Positions 16,072 through 24,645 of a stretch of 64,000 nucleotides of DNA are shown here, one piece after another. Source of the stretch: RYN-230 sp963770545 (GTDB taxonomy: Bacteria > Actinomycetota > Actinomycetes > Streptosporangiales > Streptosporangiaceae); the NCBI GenBank assembly GCA_963770545.1, contig CAVYQF010000036.1, forward strand, positions 62,001 to 126,000. Direction: 5' to 3'. Position 1 is the stretch's first letter; every line of letters starts with the position of its first letter. Position numbers and translations under genes: made by a program. The notes beneath the pieces are model-generated. The model was not told the origin of the DNA, made no database searches, and saw nothing but the letters and a program-made list of their open reading frames with translations.

Positions 16072-16647
16072 ATGACCGACGACTCACGCAATGACACGAC
16101 CATCCGCGAGGCCCGTGCGGAGGACCGAGCCTCGATAGTTGGCGTCGCTGAGGCGTCCGGGTTGTTCCCGCCAGGTGAAATGCTCGAAATTCAGGCCACG
16201 CTGGATTCCTTCCTCTCCGGTGCGGCCGCAGGGGGCCGCTGGCTCATCGATGACGCCGGTCGCGGTGCTGAAGGCATCGCCTACTACGCCCCTGAGCGGA
16301 TGACCAGCGGTACCTGGAACCTCTACCTTCTGGCCGTGCGTCCAGGCCGGCGCGGGCATGGCCGGGGAACCGCACTCGTGCGCTACGTCGAGCAGGACCT
16401 GCGAACCCGCGGAGCGCGAGTGCTGCTCATCGAAACGTCGGGAGTGCCTGAGTTCGCCGGTCAGCGCGCCTTCTACACACATCTTGGCTATCAACAAGAG
16501 GCACGTATCCGGGACTTCTACGACGCCGGTGATGACAAGATCGTCTACTGGAAGGCGGTCGCCGCCGACGATCCGCCTATCTGGATCGAGCCCCACACTG
16601 ACGAGCGTCCGTCAGGCCGCCGCCGAGGAAGCCTGGCGGAGTCCTGA
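16072..16647 (+). CDS. GNAT-family N-acetyltransferase
   Basis: This 191-residue protein has a typical GNAT core: LYLLAVRPGRRGHGRGTALVRYVEQDLRTRG (acetyl-CoA loop GRRGHG) and LIETSGVPEFAGQRAFYTHLGYQQEARIRDFYDAGDDKIVYWK. The substrate is unknown. The ATG at 16072 is used; an ATG four codons upstream is equally possible. It lies between the two TfoX copies, so the duplication event bracketed it. Confidence 0.82.
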   Translation: MTDDSRNDTTIREARAEDRASIVGVAEASGLFPPGEMLEIQATLDSFLSGAAAGGRWLIDDAGRGAEGIAYYAPERMTSGTWNLYLLAVRPGRRGHGRGTALVRYVEQDLRTRGARVLLIETSGVPEFAGQRAFYTHLGYQQEARIRDFYDAGDDKIVYWKAVAADDPPIWIEPHTDERPSGRRRGSLAES

Positions 16648-16690
16648 TTTCCCGCACCGTGTTGTCGGTACCGGGGCCTAGCCTGGCCTC

Positions 16691-17029
16691 GTGACGGGAG
16701 AGCATGGGGCGCCGGAGGAGCGATTCGAGGATCTGGTCGGTGAGCTGGTCGGATGCCCGGGCGTGACTCCGCCCAGCGGGGGGAGCGGCTTTGGCCGGAG
16801 CGCGCTGCGCCGGGAGAAGAAGATCTTCGCGATGCTGATCCGCGGCCGGCTGGTCGTGAAGCTCCCGGCGGCCCGGGTCGACGCACTGGTCGCCGATGGG
16901 GAAGGTGTGCGGTTTGATGCGAACAAGGGCACACCGATGAGGGAGTGGCTCAGCCTGGCCCCGGAGTCGGAGCTGTCCTGGCTGCCGCTGGTCCGTGAGG
17001 CACTGGACTTCGCCCAGGCCAGGCGCTGA
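16691..17029 (+). CDS. TfoX N-terminal-domain protein, copy 2 (intact)
   Basis: This 112-residue protein fits the TfoX_N family (GFGRSALRREKKIFAMLIRGRLVVKLPAARVDALVADGEG...FDANKGTPMREW). TfoX/Sxy activates competence in Haemophilus; actinobacterial stand-alone homologues have no proven role. There is no Shine-Dalgarno before the GTG, but TAGCCT lies 12-7 bases upstream, compatible with a leaderless transcript. A disrupted copy lies 1.6 kb upstream. Confidence 0.8.
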   Translation: MTGEHGAPEERFEDLVGELVGCPGVTPPSGGSGFGRSALRREKKIFAMLIRGRLVVKLPAARVDALVADGEGVRFDANKGTPMREWLSLAPESELSWLPLVREALDFAQARR

Positions 17030-17073
17030 ACCGGCTTGATCTGCTCGTGATGCAGGCCACTTAGGGTGACAGC

Positions 17074-18306
17074 GTGGCGGCTTTTCAGCGGGACGAGGCA
17101 CCGCGCCAGCGGTTCCCTGCCCTCGACCCTGAGCCGCCGCCCCCACCCTGGTGGAGGCGGCTACTAGTGCCCCTGTGCGTGCTGGCCGCGGTCGCGGTGG
17201 TGGTGACGGCGGTCCGGTGGCTGCCCTCGGTCTTCGCCGGTTCCCCCGCCCGGCCCGCAGCGGCCGGGCGCGCAGGGCACCGGCAGGCAGCGGCACCGGC
17301 GGTCCGGGCGGGCGGCCGGGTCGTCGTCGTCACTCCGTCCGGCGAACTGGCCCTGGCCAACCCCGACGGCAGCCATCTCGCCCGGGCGGGCGGCTTCGGG
17401 AACGTGGGCGACTCGGTAGCGGTGTCGCCAGACAATCGCTACATTTCCCTGTTCAACGGGCAGGTGATCAGGATCAGCCCCGGCCCCGCGCTGGCCAGCT
17501 TCCCGGGCAAGGTCCAGCTCAGCAGCAACACCACCGTCACACTGCCGGATCCCTTCGCCGATCACGGGCAGGCCGTGGTCATGCTGCAGGACTTCGGCGA
17601 GCCCGCTTACTCGTCCACCAACCCCATCTCGGTCATCTCGATCGCCACCGGTCGGTCGGTGTCGCTGGGCAACGGGGACCAGGTGGCCGGGGACCCGGCG
17701 GCGGCCGGGGTCTTCACTACCGTGAGCGCGCCTGTTGCGGCGGGTGCGGTCTCGTTCGTCACCGCCCCAGACGCCAGGGTGGTGATCCGCGACGCGGGGC
17801 GGCCGCCGGTGCTGCTCGTCACGGCCCGGCAGCTGACCCGTGATCTGGGCCTGCCCCGCCGCCTGGCGGTATCGCTCGCCGTGTACCCCAGCCCCCGCGG
17901 AACCGAGGCCGCGGTGACGGTCCGGCCGGCCGCTGGCGGCCCAGGTGGGGGCCTGGTCATCCTGACCCGGTCCGGCCAGACCGTCGCCCGGCTCCCGGCC
18001 TCGCCAGGCGCGGCACCGGCCCCGGGTGGCCCGGCCTGGTCACCCTCCGGGAAGTCGCTGGCCTACCTGGGCACTACCAGCGGCGGTTCCCCGGAGCTGA
18101 GCATCTGGTCAGCCGGCCGTCGGCCGCTCGAATCCAGCCCGCTCCCGGCGTCGGCCGGCCGCTACGGCGAGTGTGTCTGGGCGCCGGACGCCACCTGGGT
18201 TCTCTGCCCGGCGTCCGGCGGGTCGCAATGGGTGATCGCCCCGGCGGACGGGGGGCAGCCCGCCGTCGCCCCCGGGCCCGGAGTACCGGTCGCGTGGCTG
18301 CGATGA
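17074..18306 (+). CDS. Membrane-anchored beta-propeller-like protein
   Basis: This 410-residue protein has a Pro-rich cytoplasmic start, one membrane segment (about residues 28-48) and a large extracytoplasmic part with TolB/WD40-like blades (SVAVSPDNRYISLFNG, PAWSPSGKSLAYLG, CVWAPDATWVLCPASGG). No enzyme motif is seen. The last bases overlap the ATG of the FtsX-like permease (ATGA), so it is likely an accessory or sensory subunit of that transporter. A TAGGGT hexamer 12-7 bases before the GTG suggests a leaderless start. Confidence 0.75.
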   Translation: MAAFQRDEAPRQRFPALDPEPPPPPWWRRLLVPLCVLAAVAVVVTAVRWLPSVFAGSPARPAAAGRAGHRQAAAPAVRAGGRVVVVTPSGELALANPDGSHLARAGGFGNVGDSVAVSPDNRYISLFNGQVIRISPGPALASFPGKVQLSSNTTVTLPDPFADHGQAVVMLQDFGEPAYSSTNPISVISIATGRSVSLGNGDQVAGDPAAAGVFTTVSAPVAAGAVSFVTAPDARVVIRDAGRPPVLLVTARQLTRDLGLPRRLAVSLAVYPSPRGTEAAVTVRPAAGGPGGGLVILTRSGQTVARLPASPGAAPAPGGPAWSPSGKSLAYLGTTSGGSPELSIWSAGRRPLESSPLPASAGRYGECVWAPDATWVLCPASGGSQWVIAPADGGQPAVAPGPGVPVAWLR

Positions 18307-21300
18307 CCCGGCTGGCCGCGGTCCTGCGCGGGATGCGGCAACGGGGCGGCACCACCGTGATGATCCTGGCGGTGGCCCTGGTGGCCACTGCGGCGGCAGC
18401 CACCGGCCCCATCTACTACCAAGCGGCGCGGACTTCCATCCTGCGGGACACCGTGGCCCGGACTGGATTCGCCGGCCGTGGCTACGAGGCCAACCAGACC
18501 GGCGCCATCCCAGGGCTGCTCGCGCAGCTCGAGCCGGTGGTGCGCGGTCAGCTGGATCATAGCCTGGGCAGCCTGGCGGGACTCTTCGCCGCCCCTGTCT
18601 ACGCGGTCGAGAGCACGGTGGCCTATCCGCAGTACCGCGCCTCGGTCCCGATCGTCTGGCGCAGCGGCGTGTGCGCTCAGCTGCGCATCAGCGGCCGCTG
18701 TCCCACGGCGCGCGGGGAGGTGCTGGTCAGCCGCCGGATGGCCGCCCTGACCGGCTGGCACCTCGGCCAGCACATACGGTTCGCCCCCTGGCCGGCCTTC
18801 ACCATCACCGGCCTGTACGGGCAGCCGGACCAGGGCCGCGGATACTGGTTCGGCCGCGGCTCCCTCTACTTCTCGGCCACGTCCGCGGCAACTGAACAGG
18901 CGAGCACCGCCAGCTCGATCGATGCGTTCTTCACCCCGCGGGCCACCCTGGAGCAGGCGCCCGCGCAACAGCAGGGCACCGCGGTGGTGGACGATCTGCT
19001 TGTCCAGTCCCGGCTGACCGGCAGCGAGGTCGCCCCGCTGGCGTCCGGGATGACGGCCTTCACCACCTCCCCCGCGTTGCAGCAGCAGCAGGTGCTGGTG
19101 AGCACCGCCATCCCGGCCACGCTCCAGGCGGTGCAGACCAGCTGGCGGACGGTGGAAATCCCGGTCGTGCTGATCACCGCCCAGTTGCTAGCCGCCTGCC
19201 TGCTGCTGCTCTTCTTGTCGGTTACCGACGCGATCGACGCCCGCGGGCACGACGTGTCCCTGGCCAAGCTGCGCGGGCGTGGCGGCTGGCGGACGATCGT
19301 GTTCGGGATGTCCGAGCCGGTGTTGCTGCTCGCGCTGGCCCTGCCCATCGGCACCCTGTGCGGATGGGCGGCGACGGCGGCCCTCAGCCGTGTGCTGCTG
19401 CGTCCGGGCACCGCAGTGGCGCTGCCCCCGCTGGCCTGGGCTGCGGCCGGCCTGGCCACGGCGGGCGGCCTGCTGGCCGTCCTGCTCGCCGCCCGCCGGA
19501 CCCTGCGGCGGCCCGTCGTGGAGGAATGGCGCCGGTCCGGCCGCAAACCCGCCGGGCGCGGCTGGGTGGCGGACGCGGTCCTGGCCACCGCGGCCGTGGC
19601 CGGCCTGCTGGATCTGGCTGTCACCGGGCAGATCGGGTCGGCCCGGCACGGTGCCCTGGGCCTGCTCGTCCCGGGATTGCTGGGCCTGGCCATCGCGGTC
19701 ATCGCCTCGCGGCTGCTGCCGCTAGCCTGCCGGTCGGGCTTCGCCCGGACCGGCACCGGGGGCAGTATCGGCCTGTTCCTCGCGCTCCGGCATGTCGCCC
19801 GCCGCCCGGGCGGGACCCGGACCACGATCGTGCTCGCGACCGCGTTCGCCCTCAGCACGTTTGCGGTCACCGCGTGGGCCGTGGACCGCAACAACGAGCA
19901 CCTCGTCGCCGCGGCCCAGGTCGGCGCGCCAGTCGTGCTCACGGTCGGGGTGCCGGCGGGCAAGAACCTCGGGACCATCGTGGACCACGCCGATCCAGGT
20001 GGCCGGATGGCCGCCGCCGTGGACCGTTACGTCAGCCTGTCCAGCGGCAGCGCGGGACTGACCGTGCTGGCCGTGGACCCGCAACGGTTCGCCCGGGTCG
20101 CGACGTGGCGTCCAGGATTCACCTCCCGGTCGCCTGCGGAGCTGGCCGGGAAGCTGGCCCCGCGGGCCCCGGCCCCGGTCATCCTCCGCGGCAGCGCGCT
20201 GCGTATCACCGTGGACGTCCACACCCTGTCGCCGCCGGGCTCGGTGCTCTCGGCGGACGTCAGCACCGGGGCGTCGCCGGTGATCCTGGGCCCGTTACCT
20301 GGCCACGGCGTCTCTACGGTGACCGCGCCGCTGGTCGGCTGCCCGTGCGTGCTCCAGGATCTTGACCTCACCCCGCCGACGCACTTCCTGCTGAGCCCGG
20401 TGACCGGGTCGGTCACCATCACGGCGGTGCAGGTGCACGGCGCCGCCGGCTGGGTGCCTGCCGCGGCCGGGCTGCTGTCCACCGCGGCGCGGTGGCGTCC
20501 CGGGCACCAGGACAACCCGCCGGACCGGGTGAGGGGATCCGCGGTCGGCCTCGACTGGAAATTCGCCGGGCATCCGCACCAGGGCGCCCTGCTGGTCTCC
20601 GCGGACCGGCCCTCCCCGCTCCCCGCGGTGGTGTCCAGCGCGATGCTCAGCCACGGCGAGCAGTTCGCGTCCGGGGTGGGCCTCGACGGCAGCCCGCTCG
20701 AATTGCGGGTGATCAGCGCGGCCAGCGTCGTCCCGGGATCCCCGCAAGCCGGGGAGCTCGTGGACCGCAGGTACGCCGAGCTTGCGGCGGGAGAAAACTT
20801 CCCGGACGCGAGCCAGCAGGTCTGGCTCGCGGCCGGGGCCCAGGCCAGCATCGAGCCGCGGCTGAAGACAGCCGGGCTGCGGGTGCTGTCGGCGAGCACG
20901 ACCGCGTCGGTGGCTGCGGGTTTCGCCCGGCAGGGGCCCGCCCTGGCCAGCGTGCTGTTCCTAGCGGACGCGGCGGCCGCGGCGCTGCTGGCTGCGGGGG
21001 CAGCCGTGCTCGGCCTGTACGTCTCCGCGCGCCGGCGCCGGTACGAGTATGCGGCGCTCGCGGCGTCCGGGGTCGCCACCGCCACGCTGCGCCGGGCCGT
21101 CCTCACCGAGATGGCCATGGTGCTCGGTTTCGGCGTCACCATCGGCATCGGCAGCGGGCTGCTCGCCGCGGTCTTGGCCCTGCGCACGGTGCCTGAGTTC
21201 CTGACCACGCCGACGGCCCCGCTGTCCTATGTTCCGGCGGCGGCGCCGCTGGTCGCGCTGCTTGGCGGGGCGGTCGCGCTGCTCGTGGTCCCCGCAGTCA

Positions 21301-21362
21301 CGGCGAGCGTGCTGCTGATCCGTGGGGTCAGCCTGGACCAGCTCCGGGAGACACCGACATGA
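18303..21362 (+). CDS. FtsX-like ABC transporter permease
   Basis: This 1019-residue membrane protein has an N-terminal membrane segment followed by a large extracytoplasmic domain, a central set of membrane helices (about residues 285-480), a second extracytoplasmic domain and a C-terminal FtsX bundle with segments such as LGFGVTIGIGSGLLAAVLAL. This is the MacB/LolC-type mechanotransmission architecture used for lipoprotein, peptide or cell-wall functions rather than classical import. The ATG overlaps the preceding stop and its stop overlaps the next ATG, so the four genes form one translationally coupled operon. Confidence 0.88.
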   Translation: MTRLAAVLRGMRQRGGTTVMILAVALVATAAAATGPIYYQAARTSILRDTVARTGFAGRGYEANQTGAIPGLLAQLEPVVRGQLDHSLGSLAGLFAAPVYAVESTVAYPQYRASVPIVWRSGVCAQLRISGRCPTARGEVLVSRRMAALTGWHLGQHIRFAPWPAFTITGLYGQPDQGRGYWFGRGSLYFSATSAATEQASTASSIDAFFTPRATLEQAPAQQQGTAVVDDLLVQSRLTGSEVAPLASGMTAFTTSPALQQQQVLVSTAIPATLQAVQTSWRTVEIPVVLITAQLLAACLLLLFLSVTDAIDARGHDVSLAKLRGRGGWRTIVFGMSEPVLLLALALPIGTLCGWAATAALSRVLLRPGTAVALPPLAWAAAGLATAGGLLAVLLAARRTLRRPVVEEWRRSGRKPAGRGWVADAVLATAAVAGLLDLAVTGQIGSARHGALGLLVPGLLGLAIAVIASRLLPLACRSGFARTGTGGSIGLFLALRHVARRPGGTRTTIVLATAFALSTFAVTAWAVDRNNEHLVAAAQVGAPVVLTVGVPAGKNLGTIVDHADPGGRMAAAVDRYVSLSSGSAGLTVLAVDPQRFARVATWRPGFTSRSPAELAGKLAPRAPAPVILRGSALRITVDVHTLSPPGSVLSADVSTGASPVILGPLPGHGVSTVTAPLVGCPCVLQDLDLTPPTHFLLSPVTGSVTITAVQVHGAAGWVPAAAGLLSTAARWRPGHQDNPPDRVRGSAVGLDWKFAGHPHQGALLVSADRPSPLPAVVSSAMLSHGEQFASGVGLDGSPLELRVISAASVVPGSPQAGELVDRRYAELAAGENFPDASQQVWLAAGAQASIEPRLKTAGLRVLSASTTASVAAGFARQGPALASVLFLADAAAAALLAAGAAVLGLYVSARRRRYEYAALAASGVATATLRRAVLTEMAMVLGFGVTIGIGSGLLAAVLALRTVPEFLTTPTAPLSYVPAAAPLVALLGGAVALLVVPAVTASVLLIRGVSLDQLRETPT

Positions 21363-22351
21363 GCCCCAGGGCGGGCAGCAGCCCGGGCGGCGGCTTCGCG
21401 GCGGGCGGCAGCTTCACGGCAGGCACGGGCCACGGCGCAGATCATGGCGGCAACGGCGCGGCCGAACGTGATGCGAACGGCACAGTGCTGGTGCGCTGCG
21501 AAGGCCTGGTCCAGGTGTACGGCGACCCTGGCGAGGAGATCACCGCGCTGCGCGGAGTGGATCTCGCCGTGGCCGAGGGAGACACGGTCGCGCTGCTTGG
21601 CCCCTCGGGAGCCGGGAAGTCGACGCTGCTGTGGCTGCTGGCCGGCCTGCTGCGGCCCACGGCCGGCGTGGTCGAGGTCTGCGGACGGCGCGTCGGCGAC
21701 CTGACCGGCCGGTCCGCCGCCGACATGCGGCTGCGGGACGTTGGGGTCGTGCTCCAGAACCCGGGCCGCAACCTGCTGCACAACGAGACCGCCCTGGGAA
21801 ATGTCCTGTTCGCGCAGGGCCCGACCCGGCGGTCCCGGGCGGTCAAGCGGCGCCGCGCCGCGGGCCTGCTCGACGCGGTGGGGCTGGGCCCGGCCACCCG
21901 GCGGACCGCGGGCCGGCTCTCCGGCGGCGAGCAGCAACGCCTCGCCCTCGCGGTCGCCCTGGCCAACGGGCCCCGCCTGCTGCTGGCCGACGAGCCGACC
22001 AGCCAGCTCGACCACCAGTCCGCCGCCGCGGTGGTCGACCTGATCCGCGCGGCCAACGAGGACCTCGGCACCACCGTGGTCGTGGTGACCCACGACCCCG
22101 ACGTCGGCAGCGCGCTCGGCCGGACCGTGACGATCCGCGACGGGCGGGTGGGGGCCGAGGGGCACCAGGGTGAGGACTACCTCGTGGTCTCCCGGGACGG
22201 CTCGGTGCAGCTGCCGGATGAGATCCTGCGCAGCTCGCTGCCGCCCGGGTCGCTGGCCCGCGCGGTGGCGACCGCGGAAGGCGTGGAACTGCGGCGGGTC
22301 GACCTGGAGCGGGGCTCCCGTGGTGACGGGCCGGACCGGGGACGGGGCTGA
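21359..22351 (+). CDS. ABC transporter ATP-binding protein (MacB/LolD type)
   Basis: This 330-residue protein starts with a Gly-rich 40-residue segment and then has a complete nucleotide-binding domain: Walker A LLGPSGAGKST, signature LSGGEQQR, Walker B LLLADEPTSQLD and switch His in VTHDPDV. The C-terminal 70 residues extend beyond a typical domain. It is likely one half of an ATPase heterodimer with the next gene, energising the FtsX-like permease. Confidence 0.92.
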   Translation: MSPRAGSSPGGGFAAGGSFTAGTGHGADHGGNGAAERDANGTVLVRCEGLVQVYGDPGEEITALRGVDLAVAEGDTVALLGPSGAGKSTLLWLLAGLLRPTAGVVEVCGRRVGDLTGRSAADMRLRDVGVVLQNPGRNLLHNETALGNVLFAQGPTRRSRAVKRRRAAGLLDAVGLGPATRRTAGRLSGGEQQRLALAVALANGPRLLLADEPTSQLDHQSAAAVVDLIRAANEDLGTTVVVVTHDPDVGSALGRTVTIRDGRVGAEGHQGEDYLVVSRDGSVQLPDEILRSSLPPGSLARAVATAEGVELRRVDLERGSRGDGPDRGRG

Positions 22352-22352
22352 C

Positions 22353-22973
22353 ATGCTCGACGCGCGCGGTTTGCGGTACATCCGGGACGGCCAGGCGATC
22401 CTGTCCGGAGTGGACGTGATGGTGGACCCCGGACAAAGCCTGGCCGTGACCGGCCCGTCCGGGTCCGGCAAGTCCAGCCTGCTCGCCGTGATCGCGGGCC
22501 TGGTGCAGCCCGCGGCCGGCGAGGTGTACCTGGACGGCGCGCCGCTCACCCGCTTCGCCGGGCCGTCCAGCGGCGTGGCCCTGGTGCTGCAAGGCTACGG
22601 CCTGGTCTCGCTGCTGACCGCCGCGGAGAACATCGAGGTCGCGCTGCGGGCCGCCGGGCGGCCGGCCGCCACGGCCCCGGGGTCGGCCCGCAGCGCCCTG
22701 GCCGACCTGGGCCTGGAGGCGCACGCGGACCAGCTGGTCGGGGAGCTGTCCGGCGGCCAGCAGCAGCGGGTCGCCGTGGCCCGGGCGCTGGCCCTCAAGC
22801 CCAAGCTGCTGATCGCGGACGAGCCGACCGCCGAGCTCGACCCGGCCGCCCGGGCCGTGGTCCTGGCCCGGATCTTCGATGTGGTCAGCCGCGGCGGCGC
22901 CCTGGTGGTGGCGACACACGACCCGGAGGTGGCCGGGCGGTGCGACCGCGTCCTGGATCTGCACGCCGCGTGA
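22353..22973 (+). CDS. ABC transporter ATP-binding protein, second subunit
   Basis: This 206-residue compact ATPase has Walker A GPSGSGKSS, signature LSGGQQQR, Walker B LLIADEPTAELD and HDPEV. It begins two bases after the previous stop. Two dissimilar ATPases with one double-length FtsX permease suggest a heterodimeric ATPase pair on a fused permease. An upstream GTG in the same frame is possible but would overlap the neighbour more. Confidence 0.9.
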   Translation: MLDARGLRYIRDGQAILSGVDVMVDPGQSLAVTGPSGSGKSSLLAVIAGLVQPAAGEVYLDGAPLTRFAGPSSGVALVLQGYGLVSLLTAAENIEVALRAAGRPAATAPGSARSALADLGLEAHADQLVGELSGGQQQRVAVARALALKPKLLIADEPTAELDPAARAVVLARIFDVVSRGGALVVATHDPEVAGRCDRVLDLHAA

Positions 22974-23108
22974 CTCCCGCCGTTCCGGGTGGGCGGGCAC
23001 CAGAGGGCGTTAGGGATAGAAAGGGCCGGCCGCGGAATCGGCGGCGCGCAGGTGGGCCTCCGGACCGCCGCCGTGCCGGGATCCGGGACGGGGGCGGATG
23101 ATAGGGGC

Positions 23109-24035
23109 ATGGACGCTGGGGAGCTGGTCACCGGCGGGCAGGCCGGTTACTCCGGGGTCTGCCCCTTCACCGTGGACAAGCCGGTCATGCGGCAGCGGTG
23201 GGAGCGGCTGACGTTCCTGCACTGGGCCTACGACCCGGACGTGGTGCAGCGGCTGCTGCCCGCTGGCCTCACGGTGGACACCTTCGACGGGGTGGCCTGG
23301 GTGGGCCTGGTCCCGTTCTTCATGCGCGTGCACACGCCGGGAGACCGGGGCGTCCCCTGGGTCTCCAACTTCTGCGAGACCAACGTGCGCACTTACGCGC
23401 GAGACTGCGAGGGCCGGGCCGGCATCTGGTTCCTGTCGCTGGACGCCGCGCGGCTGGGGGCGGTCGCGGTGGCCCGGTCCAGCTACCGGCTGCCCTACTT
23501 CTGGTCCTCGATGCGGCTCACCTCGCAGGCCCAGCCCGGCGGAGAGGTGGAGGTCGCGTATTCCTGCCAGCGGCGGGTGCCTGGGCCGCGGACGGCGATC
23601 AGCCAGGTCCGGGTCCGCGGCGGCGCGCGTTATCGGCCAGGCGAACTCGGTGACCGGGATCACTTCCTGACCGCCCGGTGGGTGCTGTTCAGCGTGCTGG
23701 CCGGACGGCAGTTCTTCGCCCGCGCCGAGCACCCGCCTTGGCCGCTGCATCGCGCGGAGGCCCTGACCGTGGACGACGCCCTGATCAGCGCGGCCGGCCT
23801 TCCCGATCCCTGCGGCGAGCCCCTGGTGCACTATTCGCCGGGGGTCGATGTCCGCATCGGCCGGCCGGAGACCTACCGCTACGCCGGCCGGGAGTGCGGG
23901 CCAGGACCTGCCGGCCGGGCTAGACCTGCTGCCCGTCCACGGTCAGCTGGACGCGGTCGGGGTAGAAGCACATCAGGCCCGCGACCTGCGCGGCCTCCGG
24001 GATCGGCGACTCGTAGCTCCACACCAGGTCGTTGA
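23109..24035 (+). CDS. DUF2071 (YqjF-like) protein with unusual C-terminal tail
   Basis: This 308-residue product matches DUF2071 to about residue 263 (RWERLTFLHWAYDPDVVQRLLPAGLTVDTFDGVAWVGLVPF ... VHYSPGVDVRIG). The remaining residues are an Arg/Pro/Gly-rich tail that overlaps the convergent DUF427 gene antisense by 116 bases. A TAG in another frame at 23921 would end the gene exactly next to DUF427, so a one-base indel near the 3' end is possible. DUF2071 function is unknown. The start is ATG with GGGG upstream. Confidence 0.75.
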   Translation: MDAGELVTGGQAGYSGVCPFTVDKPVMRQRWERLTFLHWAYDPDVVQRLLPAGLTVDTFDGVAWVGLVPFFMRVHTPGDRGVPWVSNFCETNVRTYARDCEGRAGIWFLSLDAARLGAVAVARSSYRLPYFWSSMRLTSQAQPGGEVEVAYSCQRRVPGPRTAISQVRVRGGARYRPGELGDRDHFLTARWVLFSVLAGRQFFARAEHPPWPLHRAEALTVDDALISAAGLPDPCGEPLVHYSPGVDVRIGRPETYRYAGRECGPGPAGRARPAARPRSAGRGRGRSTSGPRPARPPGSATRSSTPGR

Positions 24036-24279
24036 GGACCTGGCCGCCGACCTCAGCCGACCAGTACGACGCCTCACCCTTGAATGGGCACGTCGTGTGC
24101 AGGTCAGTGGCCCGCAGCAGGTCGGTCCGCACATCTTCGCGGGGCAGGTAGTACCGGGTCGGCAAGCCTGTCTCGTCCAGCAGGACCGGCCGGTCGGTCT
24201 CGGCGACCTTCTCGCCGCCGATGGTGACGACGACGTGCGCGGTCAACGGGGTCGTGGTGATCGTGTGCCCTTTAGCCAT
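23920..24279 (-). CDS. DUF427 protein
   Basis: This 119-residue protein has the compact DUF427 fold pattern: RPVLLDETGLPTRYYLPREDV, TTCPFKGEASYWSAEVGG and LVWSYESPIPEAAQVAGLMCFYPDRV. Function is unknown. GGGAGG lies ten bases before the ATG at 24279; a start nine codons upstream is open but less likely. Confidence 0.85.
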   Translation of the reverse strand: MAKGHTITTTPLTAHVVVTIGGEKVAETDRPVLLDETGLPTRYYLPREDVRTDLLRATDLHTTCPFKGEASYWSAEVGGQVLNDLVWSYESPIPEAAQVAGLMCFYPDRVQLTVDGQQV

Positions 24280-24645
24280 ACCGGGTGAACCTCCCGGCGC
24301 GGGCATTGATTCCGCCCCGTTTGCTTCTGGCGCTGGCCACCAGTCCCTCGGCCTCGATCGTGTTTGACATCTGTCGTCCCGTCATGAGTCGCTTGGACAT
24401 GCTCAGCGTCGCCGGCGACGCTGACAGGTCACGGCCACCTCACTGACATGTCGCGGCCAGTCCCCGGGCATACGGCCAGGCCGCTGACAAGGTGAGGTCC
24501 GGGCCTGGCTCAGCCCGCAGGCGGGCGCCCCCGGGCCGCAGCGGCTCACTCCGGGGTCAGCCGGACCCGGCCCCGGGCCACGGCGGCTCATTCCGGGGTC
24601 AGCCGGACCCAGCCCCGGGCCAGGCGAGCCCTGGGTCAGACGAAC
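24280..24645. other. 366-bp gene-free stretch
   Basis: No coding frame with family resemblance is seen. The right half holds two copies of a 42-bp direct repeat (24541-24624) followed by further CAGCCCTGGGTCAG-like echoes up to the stop of the next gene. Confidence 0.5.
24541..24624. repeat. 42-bp direct tandem repeat, 2 copies
   Basis: Two adjacent 42-base units begin GCGGCTCACT and GCGGCTCATT and differ at only a few positions. They are intergenic, immediately downstream of the dehydrogenase remnant on the minus strand. Confidence 0.85.
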
